A stretch of DNA of 64,000 bases from Methanosphaera sp. ISO3-F5 (GTDB lineage Archaea > Methanobacteriota > Methanobacteria > Methanobacteriales > Methanobacteriaceae). The translations under genes and the position numbers were made by a program. The notes beneath the pieces were generated by a model. The model was not told where the DNA came from, ran no database searches, and saw only the letters and a list, made by a program, of their open reading frames with translations. The DNA is taken from the NCBI RefSeq assembly GCF_034480035.2, contig NZ_CP118753.2, positions 643,001 to 707,000 of the forward strand, written 5' to 3'. Within the stretch, counting starts at the first letter, position 1. Every line of letters begins with the position of its first letter. Shown here one piece after another: positions 48,101 through 57,212 of this stretch.

Positions 48101-49631
48101 ATATCTATTGTTCCTAGTTCCATTTGATTCTTTAGTTCTGTTATCGAATTGTTTCTACGTCTTCGATTATAATACTTTTCTATAAAAAATATTCGATCTG
48201 CATTTAGTGTTGTTTCAAAGAAAAATGGATTATCCTGGTGAATTAAGTGTTCAGGAAATTTAACATTTAAACTTGTTAGAAATGATTTTAGGTATAACTT
48301 GTTCCATGGTACTACTGCCGTCCTAAATATGTCTGAATCATATTCCTTAATACCCATCAGTTTATTTAGGTGATGACTGAGTTCTTTCATATCATAATAA
48401 TTTTCAATGAAGAATTTATTTTCATTATGATTATAAGATGTGGCTTTGTACATTAATATTTGTGTTTTTTCTCTTTCTGCTATTTCATATAATTCTTTTA
48501 GTGCGTTTAGATCTAGGAAGTCATCCGAGTCCACATACTGTATATATTTACCTCGTGCTTTTGTTAGGGCATAGTTTCTACATCCACCAGAACCTTGTTT
48601 TTCCTTTAACGGGTAATATTTTATCCTTTTATCTTTTCTTTGGTAGTATTTGATTATATCTGGTGTTGTATCTGTTGACATATCATCTACACATATTATT
48701 TCAATGTCTTTTAGGCTTTGTCCTAGAAGACTAGTAAGACAATCATCAATATACTCCTCCACGTTATATGTTGGTATTATCACTGATATTAATACGTCGA
48801 AGTTTGTATTATGGTTATATAATATGTCATAGAATGTTCGGAAGTATTTTGATATATAATAGTGTATTGTTTTATTGTTTTTATTAGAGATTATTGTTGT
48901 TACTTCTTTTATTTCATTTTTTATTTTTTGTAATTCTTTTTTTGAAAGGGGTGGTATGTTTTCGTAGTTTATTTCGGGTAGATTCTGTGAAAAATCATTA
49001 ATGGTATCCTGTTTTGAACATCTTTTTAAGTTGGATAATACGTATTTGATGCATTTGATGTAATCTTGTATTTCTTGATTATTATTTAAAGATAATTGTG
49101 TGTTCTTTTGGGAATTTTTTGTTAACTGTTTATCTGTTATTTTGTAATTATTCAGATTAGTTATTATGTCGGTCCAAAGTATAAACTTAAAAGGGGAGTG
49201 TTAAAACTTAAATCGTTTGTAATGTTTTTTATGAAATTATTCTTATAGAAAGTGTTATAAAGGAGATTTAGTGGAAGTGTGTTGTTTTGAGTATTTTCAT
49301 TTGAATGTAATAATTCTGGAGTTTCCTGTTTTAGCATGTTGGTGAATGTTTGTAGTGTGTTTTCTGAATAAAATTGGTAATTTTCATTTAAGAATAAGAT
49401 ATATTCTCCTTTAGCATTTTTTATATTCGGTGATATTTTTTTAGTGTTGGTGTAAATTATTTTGTTTTGGATAGGGGAGTCATATGTTTTGAAATGGGGT
49501 GATGTTTTTAGAGTGTTTAAAGCTATTATTTCATAATCTGTGAATGTTTGTGTTTCTAATGATTTTAGAGTTTCTAATATCTGGGAAGTTTCAAGGTCTG
49601 TCTGTGAAATAATTATTGAGAGATATGTCAT

Positions 49632-50155
49632 TTTTTATCACATTTTTTCTTTAATAGTGTACTTATATTTGCTGTGATGTTTATATTCAAAAAAGATTTA
49701 AATTATTTTTTTTATATAAATTCTAATTGGCATTAATATATCCTATTAAATTTATACTTGGTTTTTTTTATTGATTAATTTGTACATTTCATGTTATTTT
49801 ATAAATATTCTAAAAGCATATATTTAATTTATATTATTCTAAATTAATTCTATCTAAAACTACTTTTGTATATTAATCTATATTATTTTTATGTTTGGTT
49901 TAATGTATATTGAGGATTTTGTTAATAAAAAAAAATTATACAATTTTATAATCTTTTAAAAGTTAATAAACATTTAATCCGATTAAAATTATAATTTGTA
50001 GTTGCATACTCCTTTTTATATACAACTTTGGAAAATAAGGGGTAAATTGTCAATTAAAAGATTTATAGTATAATAAAATAAATTTTGATTTCATATTTTA
50101 ATAAAGTTTTGGTATATTTATTCAAAAAGATATTTGTTGGGGGTTAATTTTTATT
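49632..50155. other. Gene-free AT-rich gap
   Basis: About 520 bases of A/T with no open frame supported by composition or similarity. It should hold the promoter of the glycosyltransferase operon read to the left. No repeat, RNA gene or IS remnant was recognised. Confidence 0.5.
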
Positions 50156-50554
50156 TTAGTCGTGTAGTTCTGTTATGCTTAGTCCAGATTTGCTGCCCAT
50201 ACAGACATTGCAGTATTCGGGTATGTGTACTTTTTCCTTGTGTAGTTGACAGAGTACTTCCTGTGTTTTTATTGTTTTACAGATGTGACAGAATTTTGGT
50301 ATGAGGTCTATTGGTTGTAGGTCTCCAGTGGTCATGTCTTTTGCCATATTTTTTATATATTGTTCTACCACTGGATCGAAGTCTATTTCATGGCCTCTTT
50401 TGTCACTGATGTACTGGCTTACTGCCGGTTGTGTTATGTCTAATAGTTTGGATATGTCTTTCTGTTTCATTCCCAGTTTAAGCAGTTCCTTTGCTAGTTT
50501 TGATCTTATGGATGGTATTACATACCATACTACTATTTCACATGGTGGTTTCAT
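50156..50554 (-). CDS. Predicted transcriptional regulator: HTH plus cysteine motif domain
   Basis: 132-residue protein. Residues 15-55 form a helix-turn-helix (MKQKDISKLLDITQPAVSQY). The C-terminal half has C-x2-C (FCHICK), a middle Cys and a second C-x2-C (YCNVCMG), which could hold Zn or an Fe-S cluster and so sense metal or redox state. A GGAG site lies about 10 bases before the start. Regulatory targets are not visible; it is not in an operon. Confidence 0.78.
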   Translation of the reverse strand: MKPPCEIVVWYVIPSIRSKLAKELLKLGMKQKDISKLLDITQPAVSQYISDKRGHEIDFDPVVEQYIKNMAKDMTTGDLQPIDLIPKFCHICKTIKTQEVLCQLHKEKVHIPEYCNVCMGSKSGLSITELHD

Positions 50555-50699
50555 TGACTCATTTCTCCTTTTTATTATTCATTCCTCGTGTTTTTGTGGT
50601 TAATGCTTTACTTCTTCCTTTATGTTTTATTGTTTGTTTTTTATCACTATATAATATTTTCACAATGTTAATATTTTCATCTAAAAAAAATATGACGGA

Positions 50700-51116
50700 T
50701 TATTTTTTAAGGTTACATACAATTTCATCCATTATTAAACGCTTGTTCTCATCAAACTTACTGTCCAACTTAACATTAGTATAACTAGAACTTTTCTCAA
50801 CACGCATCATAGAATCATCCAATGACTCCAACAACTTCATATTTTCATCAAAACCATTATTCATATGATGTTGTATACTAATCATAGCATCCAATATCTT
50901 ATCAGTATCATTAACCAATTCATTCTCTTCATAAAGAGAATATAACCTGTCCTGCTTAGCATCTAACCTTAATAATAATTCCTTAACTTCGCCACGTAAA
51001 ATGTCATTATCTTTTTCAAGCATTTCACACTTATCATTCAAACGTGCACATTCACTCTTATAATGAGTATAACGTCCACTAAGAGATAAAATCTTATCAA
51101 AAAATTCATCTAACAT
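50700..51116 (-). CDS. Coiled-coil protein of unknown function
   Basis: 138-residue, almost all-helical protein with heptad-like runs (ARLNDKCEMLEKDNDILRGE). The segment VKLDSKFDENKRLIMDEI near its C terminus is very similar to the coiled coil before the GT2 domain of the gene at 44942-46529 (IKLDSKYNENERKLISEL). The ATG giving MLDEFF was chosen over upstream starts that add a hydrophobic stretch lying in the promoter. No enzymatic motif. It may interact with, or descend from, the coiled coils of those glycosyltransferases. Confidence 0.65.
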   Translation of the reverse strand: MLDEFFDKILSLSGRYTHYKSECARLNDKCEMLEKDNDILRGEVKELLLRLDAKQDRLYSLYEENELVNDTDKILDAMISIQHHMNNGFDENMKLLESLDDSMMRVEKSSSYTNVKLDSKFDENKRLIMDEIVCNLKK

Positions 51117-51259
51117 AATAATATACCAACATATCTTATATAATGATATATGTAACAAAAAATATTTAAACATTAAATTTAACATATAAAAAAGATAAAA
51201 ATAAAACTAGTATAAATGAGAATCAATAAAAAAATTTAAGAATGGATGGTGTAAAAATA

Positions 51260-51613
51260 ATGAATCTCGAATGGTTTTATATAGCAATAGTACTAGCATG
51301 TTCCGACATGCTACATGGAATAATATGGCACACATTCAGTGACTTCTACATAATACTCGGAGAAATAATACACAACAATGTCAAATCACCATTCATTACA
51401 TGGATAATACATGAAATACTAGAAGCAATATTCCACTTCATAATACTATCACTAGTATTCCAATCACTAACAATAGGAATACTCGCAGGAACAATACACT
51501 TCCTAATCGACGTATTCCACAACTACTTCGAAATAGAAATGAACAGCATACAACACAGATCACTACACTTCGTAATAGAATCAATATTCTTCATGATAAT
51601 ATTATCACTATAA
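51260..51613 (+). CDS. Small membrane protein of unknown function, His-rich
   Basis: 117-residue protein with about four membrane segments. Histidines lie near segment ends: MLHGIIWHTF, IIHEILEAIFHF, TIHFLIDVFHNYF, QHRSLHF. The pattern resembles membrane metal-binding or hydrolase-like proteins, but no family is recognised. The ATG at 51260 has GGTG 8 bases upstream and is preferred over the ATG 6 codons earlier. It is divergent from the coiled-coil gene and 66 bases before pheT. Confidence 0.65.
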   Translation: MNLEWFYIAIVLACSDMLHGIIWHTFSDFYIILGEIIHNNVKSPFITWIIHEILEAIFHFIILSLVFQSLTIGILAGTIHFLIDVFHNYFEIEMNSIQHRSLHFVIESIFFMIILSL

Positions 51614-51679
51614 CCCCCCACACTAAATAATGCTAATAGATAAATTAACAAAAAAAAATAATAGGAAAAATATGATAAC

Positions 51680-53359
51680 ATGCCCGTAATAAATTTCACA
51701 TACAAAGAATTATACAAACAACTAGGAAAAACACTAGAAAACGAAGAACTAATCAACACACTACCAATGATATCAAGTGATGTTGAAGGATACACAGACA
51801 CGGAAGTAAAAGCAGAATTCTTCCCAAACAGGCCAGACTACTACAGCATAGAAGGAATAGTAAGATCACTAAAAGGATACTACGAAATAGAAACAGGAAT
51901 ACCAGAATACACAATAAAACAAACACAAGAAACAATAACAGTAGACCCAAAACTAAAACAAATAAGACCATACGTAGCAACATGCCTAATCAAAGGAATA
52001 ACAATAAACGAAGAAGAACTAAAAAACCTCATGGAATTCCAGGAACACCTACACTGGGTAATAGGAAGAGACAGAAAAAAAGTAGCAATAGGAATACACG
52101 ACCTAGACAAAGTAGAAGGACCATTCCAATACAAAGCAGGAAACCCAGACAAAGACAAATTCATACCACTAGAAACAACAGAAGAACAAACCCTAAAACA
52201 AATACTCCAAGAACACGACAAAGGAAAAAAATACGCACACCTACTAGAAGACAAAGAATACTACCCACTAATAGTAGACGCAAAAAACAGAATAATGAGC
52301 ATGCCACCAATAATAAACAGTGAACACACAAAACTAACCACCAAAACCACAAACCTCTTCATAGATGTAACAGGAACAGACCAAAACGCAGTAACAAACA
52401 CAGTAAACATCATAGCAAGCAACCTCGCAGAACACAAAGGAGTCACAATCGAAGAAATGACAGTACAATACACAGACCAGGAAAACCAGAAATACCCACA
52501 ACTAAAACCACAAGAAATAGACGTACACGTATCCACAGCAACACAATACATAGGACTAAACCTAACCGCAGATGAAATAATAAAAACACTAGAAAAAACC
52601 AGATTCAAAGCAGAAAAAATAGATGAAGAAACAGTACACGTAACAGTACCAAGATACAGGATAGACATACTACACGAAGTAGACATAATAGAAAACATAG
52701 CACTAGGATACGGATTCAACGACCTACCAGCAGAACTACCAACATTCTCAACAATAGCAAACCCAGACCCAAAAAGAGAATTCGACAAAATACTAGAACA
52801 AATAATGATAGGACTAGGATTCACAGAAATCAAAAGCCTAATGCTAACAAGCCAAGAACAACACTACACCAAACTAGGACGAGAAATAACAGACCAACCA
52901 GTAACAGTAGCCAGCCCAATCACCCAAGACAGGACAATGATAAGACAAACACTAATAAACAGCCTACTAGAATTCCTACAAGACAACAAACACGAAGAAC
53001 TACCACAAAAAATCTTCGAAATCGGAGACGTAGCAATAATAGACCAAACACGAGAAACAAAAATGAAAACAATCAAAAAACTAGCAGCAGCAGAAATATC
53101 ATCCAACGCAAACCTAACCACAATAAAATCATACATGGAATCAATAATACAAAACCTAGGATTCAACATGAAACTAGAAGACAACGACGACCCAGTATTC
53201 ATAAAAGGAAGAAGCGCAAAAATAACAGTCGAAAAACAAGACCCAAAAACACCATTTACACTACAAGGATACTTCGGAGAAGTACACCCACAAGTACTCA
53301 CAAACTTCGAACTAGAATACCCAACAATACTCTTCGAACTAGAATTCATAGAAGAATAA
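51680..53359 (+). CDS. pheT: Phenylalanyl-tRNA synthetase beta subunit
   Basis: 559-residue archaeal-type PheT, which with PheS charges tRNA-Phe. It has the N-terminal MISSDVEG and AEFFPNRPDYYSIEGIVR stretch, a B3/B4 editing region (PPIINSEHTKLT), B5 (RYRIDILHEVDIIENIALGYG) in the middle and the class II-like core at the C terminus. The length suits the archaeal short form. It has an extreme bias to A- and C-ending codons along the whole gene. No pheS is nearby. It marks the end of the surface-gene block before the nested IS region. Confidence 0.96.
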   Translation: MPVINFTYKELYKQLGKTLENEELINTLPMISSDVEGYTDTEVKAEFFPNRPDYYSIEGIVRSLKGYYEIETGIPEYTIKQTQETITVDPKLKQIRPYVATCLIKGITINEEELKNLMEFQEHLHWVIGRDRKKVAIGIHDLDKVEGPFQYKAGNPDKDKFIPLETTEEQTLKQILQEHDKGKKYAHLLEDKEYYPLIVDAKNRIMSMPPIINSEHTKLTTKTTNLFIDVTGTDQNAVTNTVNIIASNLAEHKGVTIEEMTVQYTDQENQKYPQLKPQEIDVHVSTATQYIGLNLTADEIIKTLEKTRFKAEKIDEETVHVTVPRYRIDILHEVDIIENIALGYGFNDLPAELPTFSTIANPDPKREFDKILEQIMIGLGFTEIKSLMLTSQEQHYTKLGREITDQPVTVASPITQDRTMIRQTLINSLLEFLQDNKHEELPQKIFEIGDVAIIDQTRETKMKTIKKLAAAEISSNANLTTIKSYMESIIQNLGFNMKLEDNDDPVFIKGRSAKITVEKQDPKTPFTLQGYFGEVHPQVLTNFELEYPTILFELEFIEE

Positions 53360-53410
53360 AAACTCCTAAACTACTTAACCACCATTTTCACATTTTCTCT
53401 ATGAGATCCT

Positions 53411-53418
53411 TTTTTTTT
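53411..53418 (+). terminator. Candidate oligo-T terminator behind pheT
   Basis: Eight T about 50 bases behind the pheT stop and just before the end of IS copy 2. Confidence 0.35.
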
Positions 53419-53507
53419 AAATTGGAAGAGAGTGTGCAACAATTATTGTGTTTTAGGAAAATGGTTATGGGCAATTTAATTCAATTTTAGTTTTATATTC
53501 TATTTTT

Positions 53508-55124
53508 TTAATTTAGATTTATTGTCTTTTTATTGTTTGTTTGTTCTTTTTGTTCTATGTTGTCTATTTTTACTATGTTTTGTGTTAGGGACATGGTGTT
53601 TGTTGTATTTTTGCGTTGTTTAGGCCCAGTATGTGATATTTTGGCATTCTCTTTTTGTATTGTGCTTGCCCTGTTGGTGTTTCGAATTTATAAGCTAGTA
53701 GTTCTTTGGCATCACTTGTGAATCTGTTATTACTTTACCTGTCATCTTGTTGGTTAAGTAGATCTTTTTGGATGATCATTTGTTATATTCATTAGTGTAA
53801 TCGAGTATTCTGTCTGTGTATTTTCCAGGGTAAATTTGTTTTACGTCTAGTATTTTGTTTTCTGGACAGCTGTATGCGTAGTTTTCTTCGTCTTTTATCA
53901 TGTTGTGTTTTCTGTATCCGTCTTTTTTGTTAGTGTTGGTTTTTCTTTGGCTGTTTCGTCTTAGACAATCTTTTTGTTTTTCTGTTTGTTCTTTATTTGG
54001 CATTAATTTTGAGTATTTTCCTTCTTCATAGATATCGTGTACTGTTTGATTGGTTTGTATCCATATCGGCTAGTATATCTATGTTTTGCATTATTTATTC
54101 TGATTCATTGTTTGTTAGGTTTAGGGTGTTTGTAGTTTTGTTTGTTGTATCTGGTTTGTGTTATTCCTTCTTTGTTGGGATTTTTACGTGCTTCAAGATC
54201 GGTATAATTAATGGTATTTTTCCACTCTTTTCTAGTTCTGTTTTGCATTTTTCTAGTTTTTTTTATATTGTTTGTATTCTGTTTTTGGGTGTTCTATGGC
54301 TTGTTTTAGTATTTGTTTTTCACAGAAGTTTAAATCATTTTCATCAATGAGTTCATACATTTTTTTTCGTCAAATTTGTTCTCATCATGCTTCATACTGT
54401 TTTTCATTGGTTTATTACTGTACTTATCTAATGTTTGTTGTTTTTTGTCTATTTATTCTTGTGATTCTTCGTGTTTTATTTTCTTTATTGTTTTTGGTAT
54501 TTCATTTGGTTTAACTTTGATATTAGTGCTTCTTTTATTTGTTCCTTTTTATCGTTTGCATTTTGTACTATTTTGTTTTCTTGGTTTTCTAAAGCTTTAT
54601 TTTCTTCCATATCAGTAATAATGCCTTTATGACTATATGTAAAAGTTTTAGTACGTCTTCCTTGCTTAAATTATTCTATTTATTGTCATATGCTCGTGTT
54701 TTACTTCCATCAATGCTGATACTGTCTAAATCAATTAAATTTTTGTTATGTCCATAATTGATTGTTTCAAGAAAAATTTTTTCTATAATCTCCTTGTGTT
54801 CGCGTTTAAAAGCTGCTATAATGCTGAAAACAGGGGTTTGAAATCCGGCCAAATACATAAACACAATATTCTCACGAACAATACGTTCAACTTACGACTA
54901 CTATGAATAGAATAAATAGTATCCCAGATAATGATATGAACCAACATGGCCGCAGGAAAAGCCTTCTGACCAGGAGTATCCACATACTTAAAATCAATCT
55001 CATTAAAAGCCACACAATTCACAAGTTTTTCAATAAAAAAACATACATGATCATCAGGAATCATAGTTCGTATATTTTTAAGTAACGAAAATGTCTGACC
55101 AATACTATTTTCTTGTAAAACCAT
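53508..55124 (-). pseudogene. IS1182-like transposase, copy 2, broken
   Basis: Same protein as in copy 1: DIRTMIPDDHVCFFIEKLV, LIDLDSISIDGSKTRAYDNK and the C-terminal half are all recognisable. It carries several frame changes and about 170 bases are missing near 53630 (the stretch encoding MVEPRFAYNKY... in copy 1). At the site of the copy 1 stop it retains CAA. The two copies have thus decayed separately. Confidence 0.88.
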
Positions 55125-55134
55125 AAATAACAAA

Positions 55135-55141
55135 ACTATTA
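55135..55141 (+). repeat. Target-site duplication, left copy (nested IS)
   Basis: ACTATTA, repeated at 56900-56906. Fusing the flanks gives AAAACTATTAAATTCAATTC, which matches IS copy 1 (minus strand AAAACCAATAAATTCAATTC). Confidence 0.9.
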
Positions 55142-56899
55142 GGTACTATCTAATAATCATGGGGATGAATTTTTCTTGTTTTCTTAAAATTTTTGATAGA
55201 ATAAATTAGTTTTATTTTTTGTTGATTAAATGAGTGTTGTTATTTAATTAAAAGTAGTTATGTTCTTATATGTTTGTTTAAATTGGTGATTATTTGTTTT
55301 ATTTTTTGTACTGTGTTATATGTACTGTTTTAGTTAATATCTGATATTTATCAACTTGTTTATTTGTATGGATTTTGTTCTGTTTTGTATTTCTAATTTT
55401 AAGTTTGTATAAGTCTATAAATAGTGGTAAGAGTAATATATATTATTATGAAGTCGAATAAAACTCTTACCAATAATATATTAGATTTAACTTGTCTTAA
55501 AGATATCGTTTCTGGTGATATTGATGAAATTATTTTTCCTGATTGTTTATCTCCTGATTTTTTATTAATCTTTAAAATGATGGGTTTACTTGATTTTAAG
55601 GTTACTTATGTTCTTACTGATGAAGTATGTGGTGATTGTGGTTGTAAATTACATTCTAAGGGTTATCATACTCGTAAACCTAATGGCATTCCTGTTAGTG
55701 TTAAGGATTATTCCTGTCCAGAATGTGGTAATCGTATTGTAACTAATTTTAATGAATTTATTGATAATTATTCTGTTTATACTTCTACTGTTAAAGAGTG
55801 GGGTGTTAAATTATCCGAGATTGGTGAAGAATCATATGAAAAGAAGTCTGAATTGTTTGAAGCACTTTTTGATATACATTTACCAAAATCTACGGTTTTT
55901 TATCATGAAAATAATACTGCAGATTCATACCTTGAAGAAAAAGAAAAACAGGTAGAACAACAAGTAGAAAAAGAAAATCTTAAAGATAGTGGCAAATATC
56001 ACTATGATGAGCAATTTCCATCACAAAATGGAGAATATATGTCACGGTTAATGATTATTGATGCAAATACCCAATATCCTTATGAAGATTTTCTGGAATA
56101 TGCAACACTATTTGACACGGAAATTATTGAAAAATATTTCCACCAAATACTGGACGACATACCACATGAAATAATGATAACCGACGGATATTCAGCTTAT
56201 CCTCCTATAATAGAAGAATTTAACATGATACAACAAAGATGCGTCTTTCACATGATGTACAACGTAGGAATGGAAGTATATCCAGTTATCCGAAGAATCA
56301 CACGTAAAAACAATGGAAAATACCATAAATTAGAAGAAATCAACGAAAAAATACATAAAAAACTAGAAAAATACAAACCACACATGGGACCAATAACAGA
56401 TAAAAAACAGAAAAAACTACACAATGACATCAAAACACTAGAAAAAGAAATCAAAAACATAAAAAAACAAATAAAACACAACAAAAAACAGATCAAAGAA
56501 CTAAACAACTACCTTGAAAGAATATCCAACATATTCAAAGCAGAAAACATAAAACTAGCAAAAGGACGCCTATCACACTTAACCAACAATATACAGTTTT
56601 TACCAGATTCAGTAGCAACTAGCATCAAAAGAATTAAAAATAACTTCAACGAACTAACACAATACCTAAACAACGAAGCAATACCAAAAACCAACAACAT
56701 AATAGAATTATACTTCAAAACAACACTTCCACGTCAACTAAAAAGAAGATACAGAACAATACGAGGACTAAAGAGAAGACTTAAAAGTGCAAGAATACGA
56801 TGGATCCACAGAAACGTACTACAAAACAAAAAACCCATCAACAACTTCTTCAAAATCAATCCCAAAAAACCAACATTCCCATAGATTCTGAACAGTGCC
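55142..56899 (+). mobile_element. Intact insertion sequence nested in IS1182-like copy 2 (ISL3-like candidate)
   Basis: 1758 bases with terminal inverted repeats GGTACTATCTAATAATC and (minus) GGCACTGTTCAGAATC, flanked by 7-bp duplications. The transposase has an N-terminal zinc motif as in ISL3-type elements. These usually have 8-bp duplications, so the family is not settled. It splits the leader of the outer element's transposase gene. Confidence 0.88.
55448..56884 (+). CDS. DDE transposase of the nested IS
   Basis: 478-residue transposase, intact. It has C-x2-C motifs at the N terminus (CGDCGC, CPECGN), the first Asp in RLMIIDANTQYPYEDF, the second in EIMITDGYSAYPPIIEEF, RCVFHMMYNVG, a long charged coiled coil (about residues 300-350) and the catalytic Glu in TNNIIELYFKTTLPRQL. 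Starting at MKSNKTL was chosen because the upstream codons lie in the promoter stretch. Codons move from T-ending at the start to A/C-ending in the second half. Confidence 0.85.
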   Translation: MKSNKTLTNNILDLTCLKDIVSGDIDEIIFPDCLSPDFLLIFKMMGLLDFKVTYVLTDEVCGDCGCKLHSKGYHTRKPNGIPVSVKDYSCPECGNRIVTNFNEFIDNYSVYTSTVKEWGVKLSEIGEESYEKKSELFEALFDIHLPKSTVFYHENNTADSYLEEKEKQVEQQVEKENLKDSGKYHYDEQFPSQNGEYMSRLMIIDANTQYPYEDFLEYATLFDTEIIEKYFHQILDDIPHEIMITDGYSAYPPIIEEFNMIQQRCVFHMMYNVGMEVYPVIRRITRKNNGKYHKLEEINEKIHKKLEKYKPHMGPITDKKQKKLHNDIKTLEKEIKNIKKQIKHNKKQIKELNNYLERISNIFKAENIKLAKGRLSHLTNNIQFLPDSVATSIKRIKNNFNELTQYLNNEAIPKTNNIIELYFKTTLPRQLKRRYRTIRGLKRRLKSARIRWIHRNVLQNKKPINNFFKINPKKPTFP

Positions 56900-56906
56900 A
56901 CTATTA
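56900..56906 (+). repeat. Target-site duplication, right copy (nested IS)
   Basis: ACTATTA, the partner of 55135-55141. Confidence 0.9.
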
Positions 56907-57100
56907 AATTCAATTCATTATATAATGTATTTATACAATTTTATATATAAATATACCTAAAAAATATTAGTAATAATTAAAATAAAATTAAATACAGGAA
57001 ATATATAAAAAACTAAATAAAATCAATAAATTATAATAAAAATAGAAATATTTAAAGTATAAAAAAATTAGTTATATCTGAGAGTTATTGCACATCCTCT

Positions 57101-57165
57101 GAAAATTATATGTTCAAGCCGTATGTCTTGAAAGGGACACGTACGATTAATATGAGAATAGGTGA
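57101..57165 (+). ncRNA. Group II intron 3' remnant with mutated domain V
   Basis: GAAAATTATATGTTCAAGCC followed by GTATGTCTTGAAAGGGACAC matches the stretch of intron 1 from about 32816 to 32855, including domain V (57116-57149). The closing bases have mutated (GAGCC to AAGCC, GGTTC to GATTA), so it cannot be active. The intron body and its RT are missing, replaced by the IS1182-like element that ends at 57099. Confidence 0.8.
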
Positions 57166-57212
57166 GGGGAACATTTTAAAAAAAGTAGGTGGAATAAATA
57201 AATATTTACTCC

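Larger units (their letters stand above)
46542..49631 (-). pseudogene. Double-domain glycosyltransferase gene, split by an IS and frameshifted
   Basis: Remains of one gene of about 610 codons. 49631-49190 gives a GT2-like N-terminal domain (YLSIIISQTDLETSQILETL) with a degenerate metal loop (LFLNENYQF). A one-base loss in CCCCTTTT (minus strand, 49189-49196) then shifts the frame. The next part continues FILWTDIITNLNNY through a Lys/Asn/Gln-rich linker to a normal GT2 domain (ISVIIPTYNVEEYI, ICVDDMSTDTT, YVDSDDFLDL). The IS at 46837-48091 cuts in after GTIDIIE. Beyond it the frame resumes as LILKVFFKYGLYEEY and stops at 46542. Removing the IS and one target copy restores the join exactly. Confidence 0.88.
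53428..57099 (-). mobile_element. IS1182-like insertion sequence, copy 2 (decayed, split by another IS)
   Basis: Second copy of the element at 28491-30563, in opposite direction. The right end is GAGAGTGTGCAACAATT at 53428; the left end (minus) is GAGGATGTGCAATAACT ending at 57099. The leader segment is found at 56907-57099 and the rest at 53428-55141, because a 1758-base IS has inserted between them. Both terminal repeats are kept, so the whole can be reconstructed. The left end abuts a group II intron remnant. Confidence 0.88.

Noticed and set aside
53533-54618. Plus-strand hydrophobic frames in the 53.5-54.6 kb region, resembling small membrane proteins.
   Set aside because: They lie antisense to the decayed IS1182-like transposase, whose sequence is recognisable in the minus strand.
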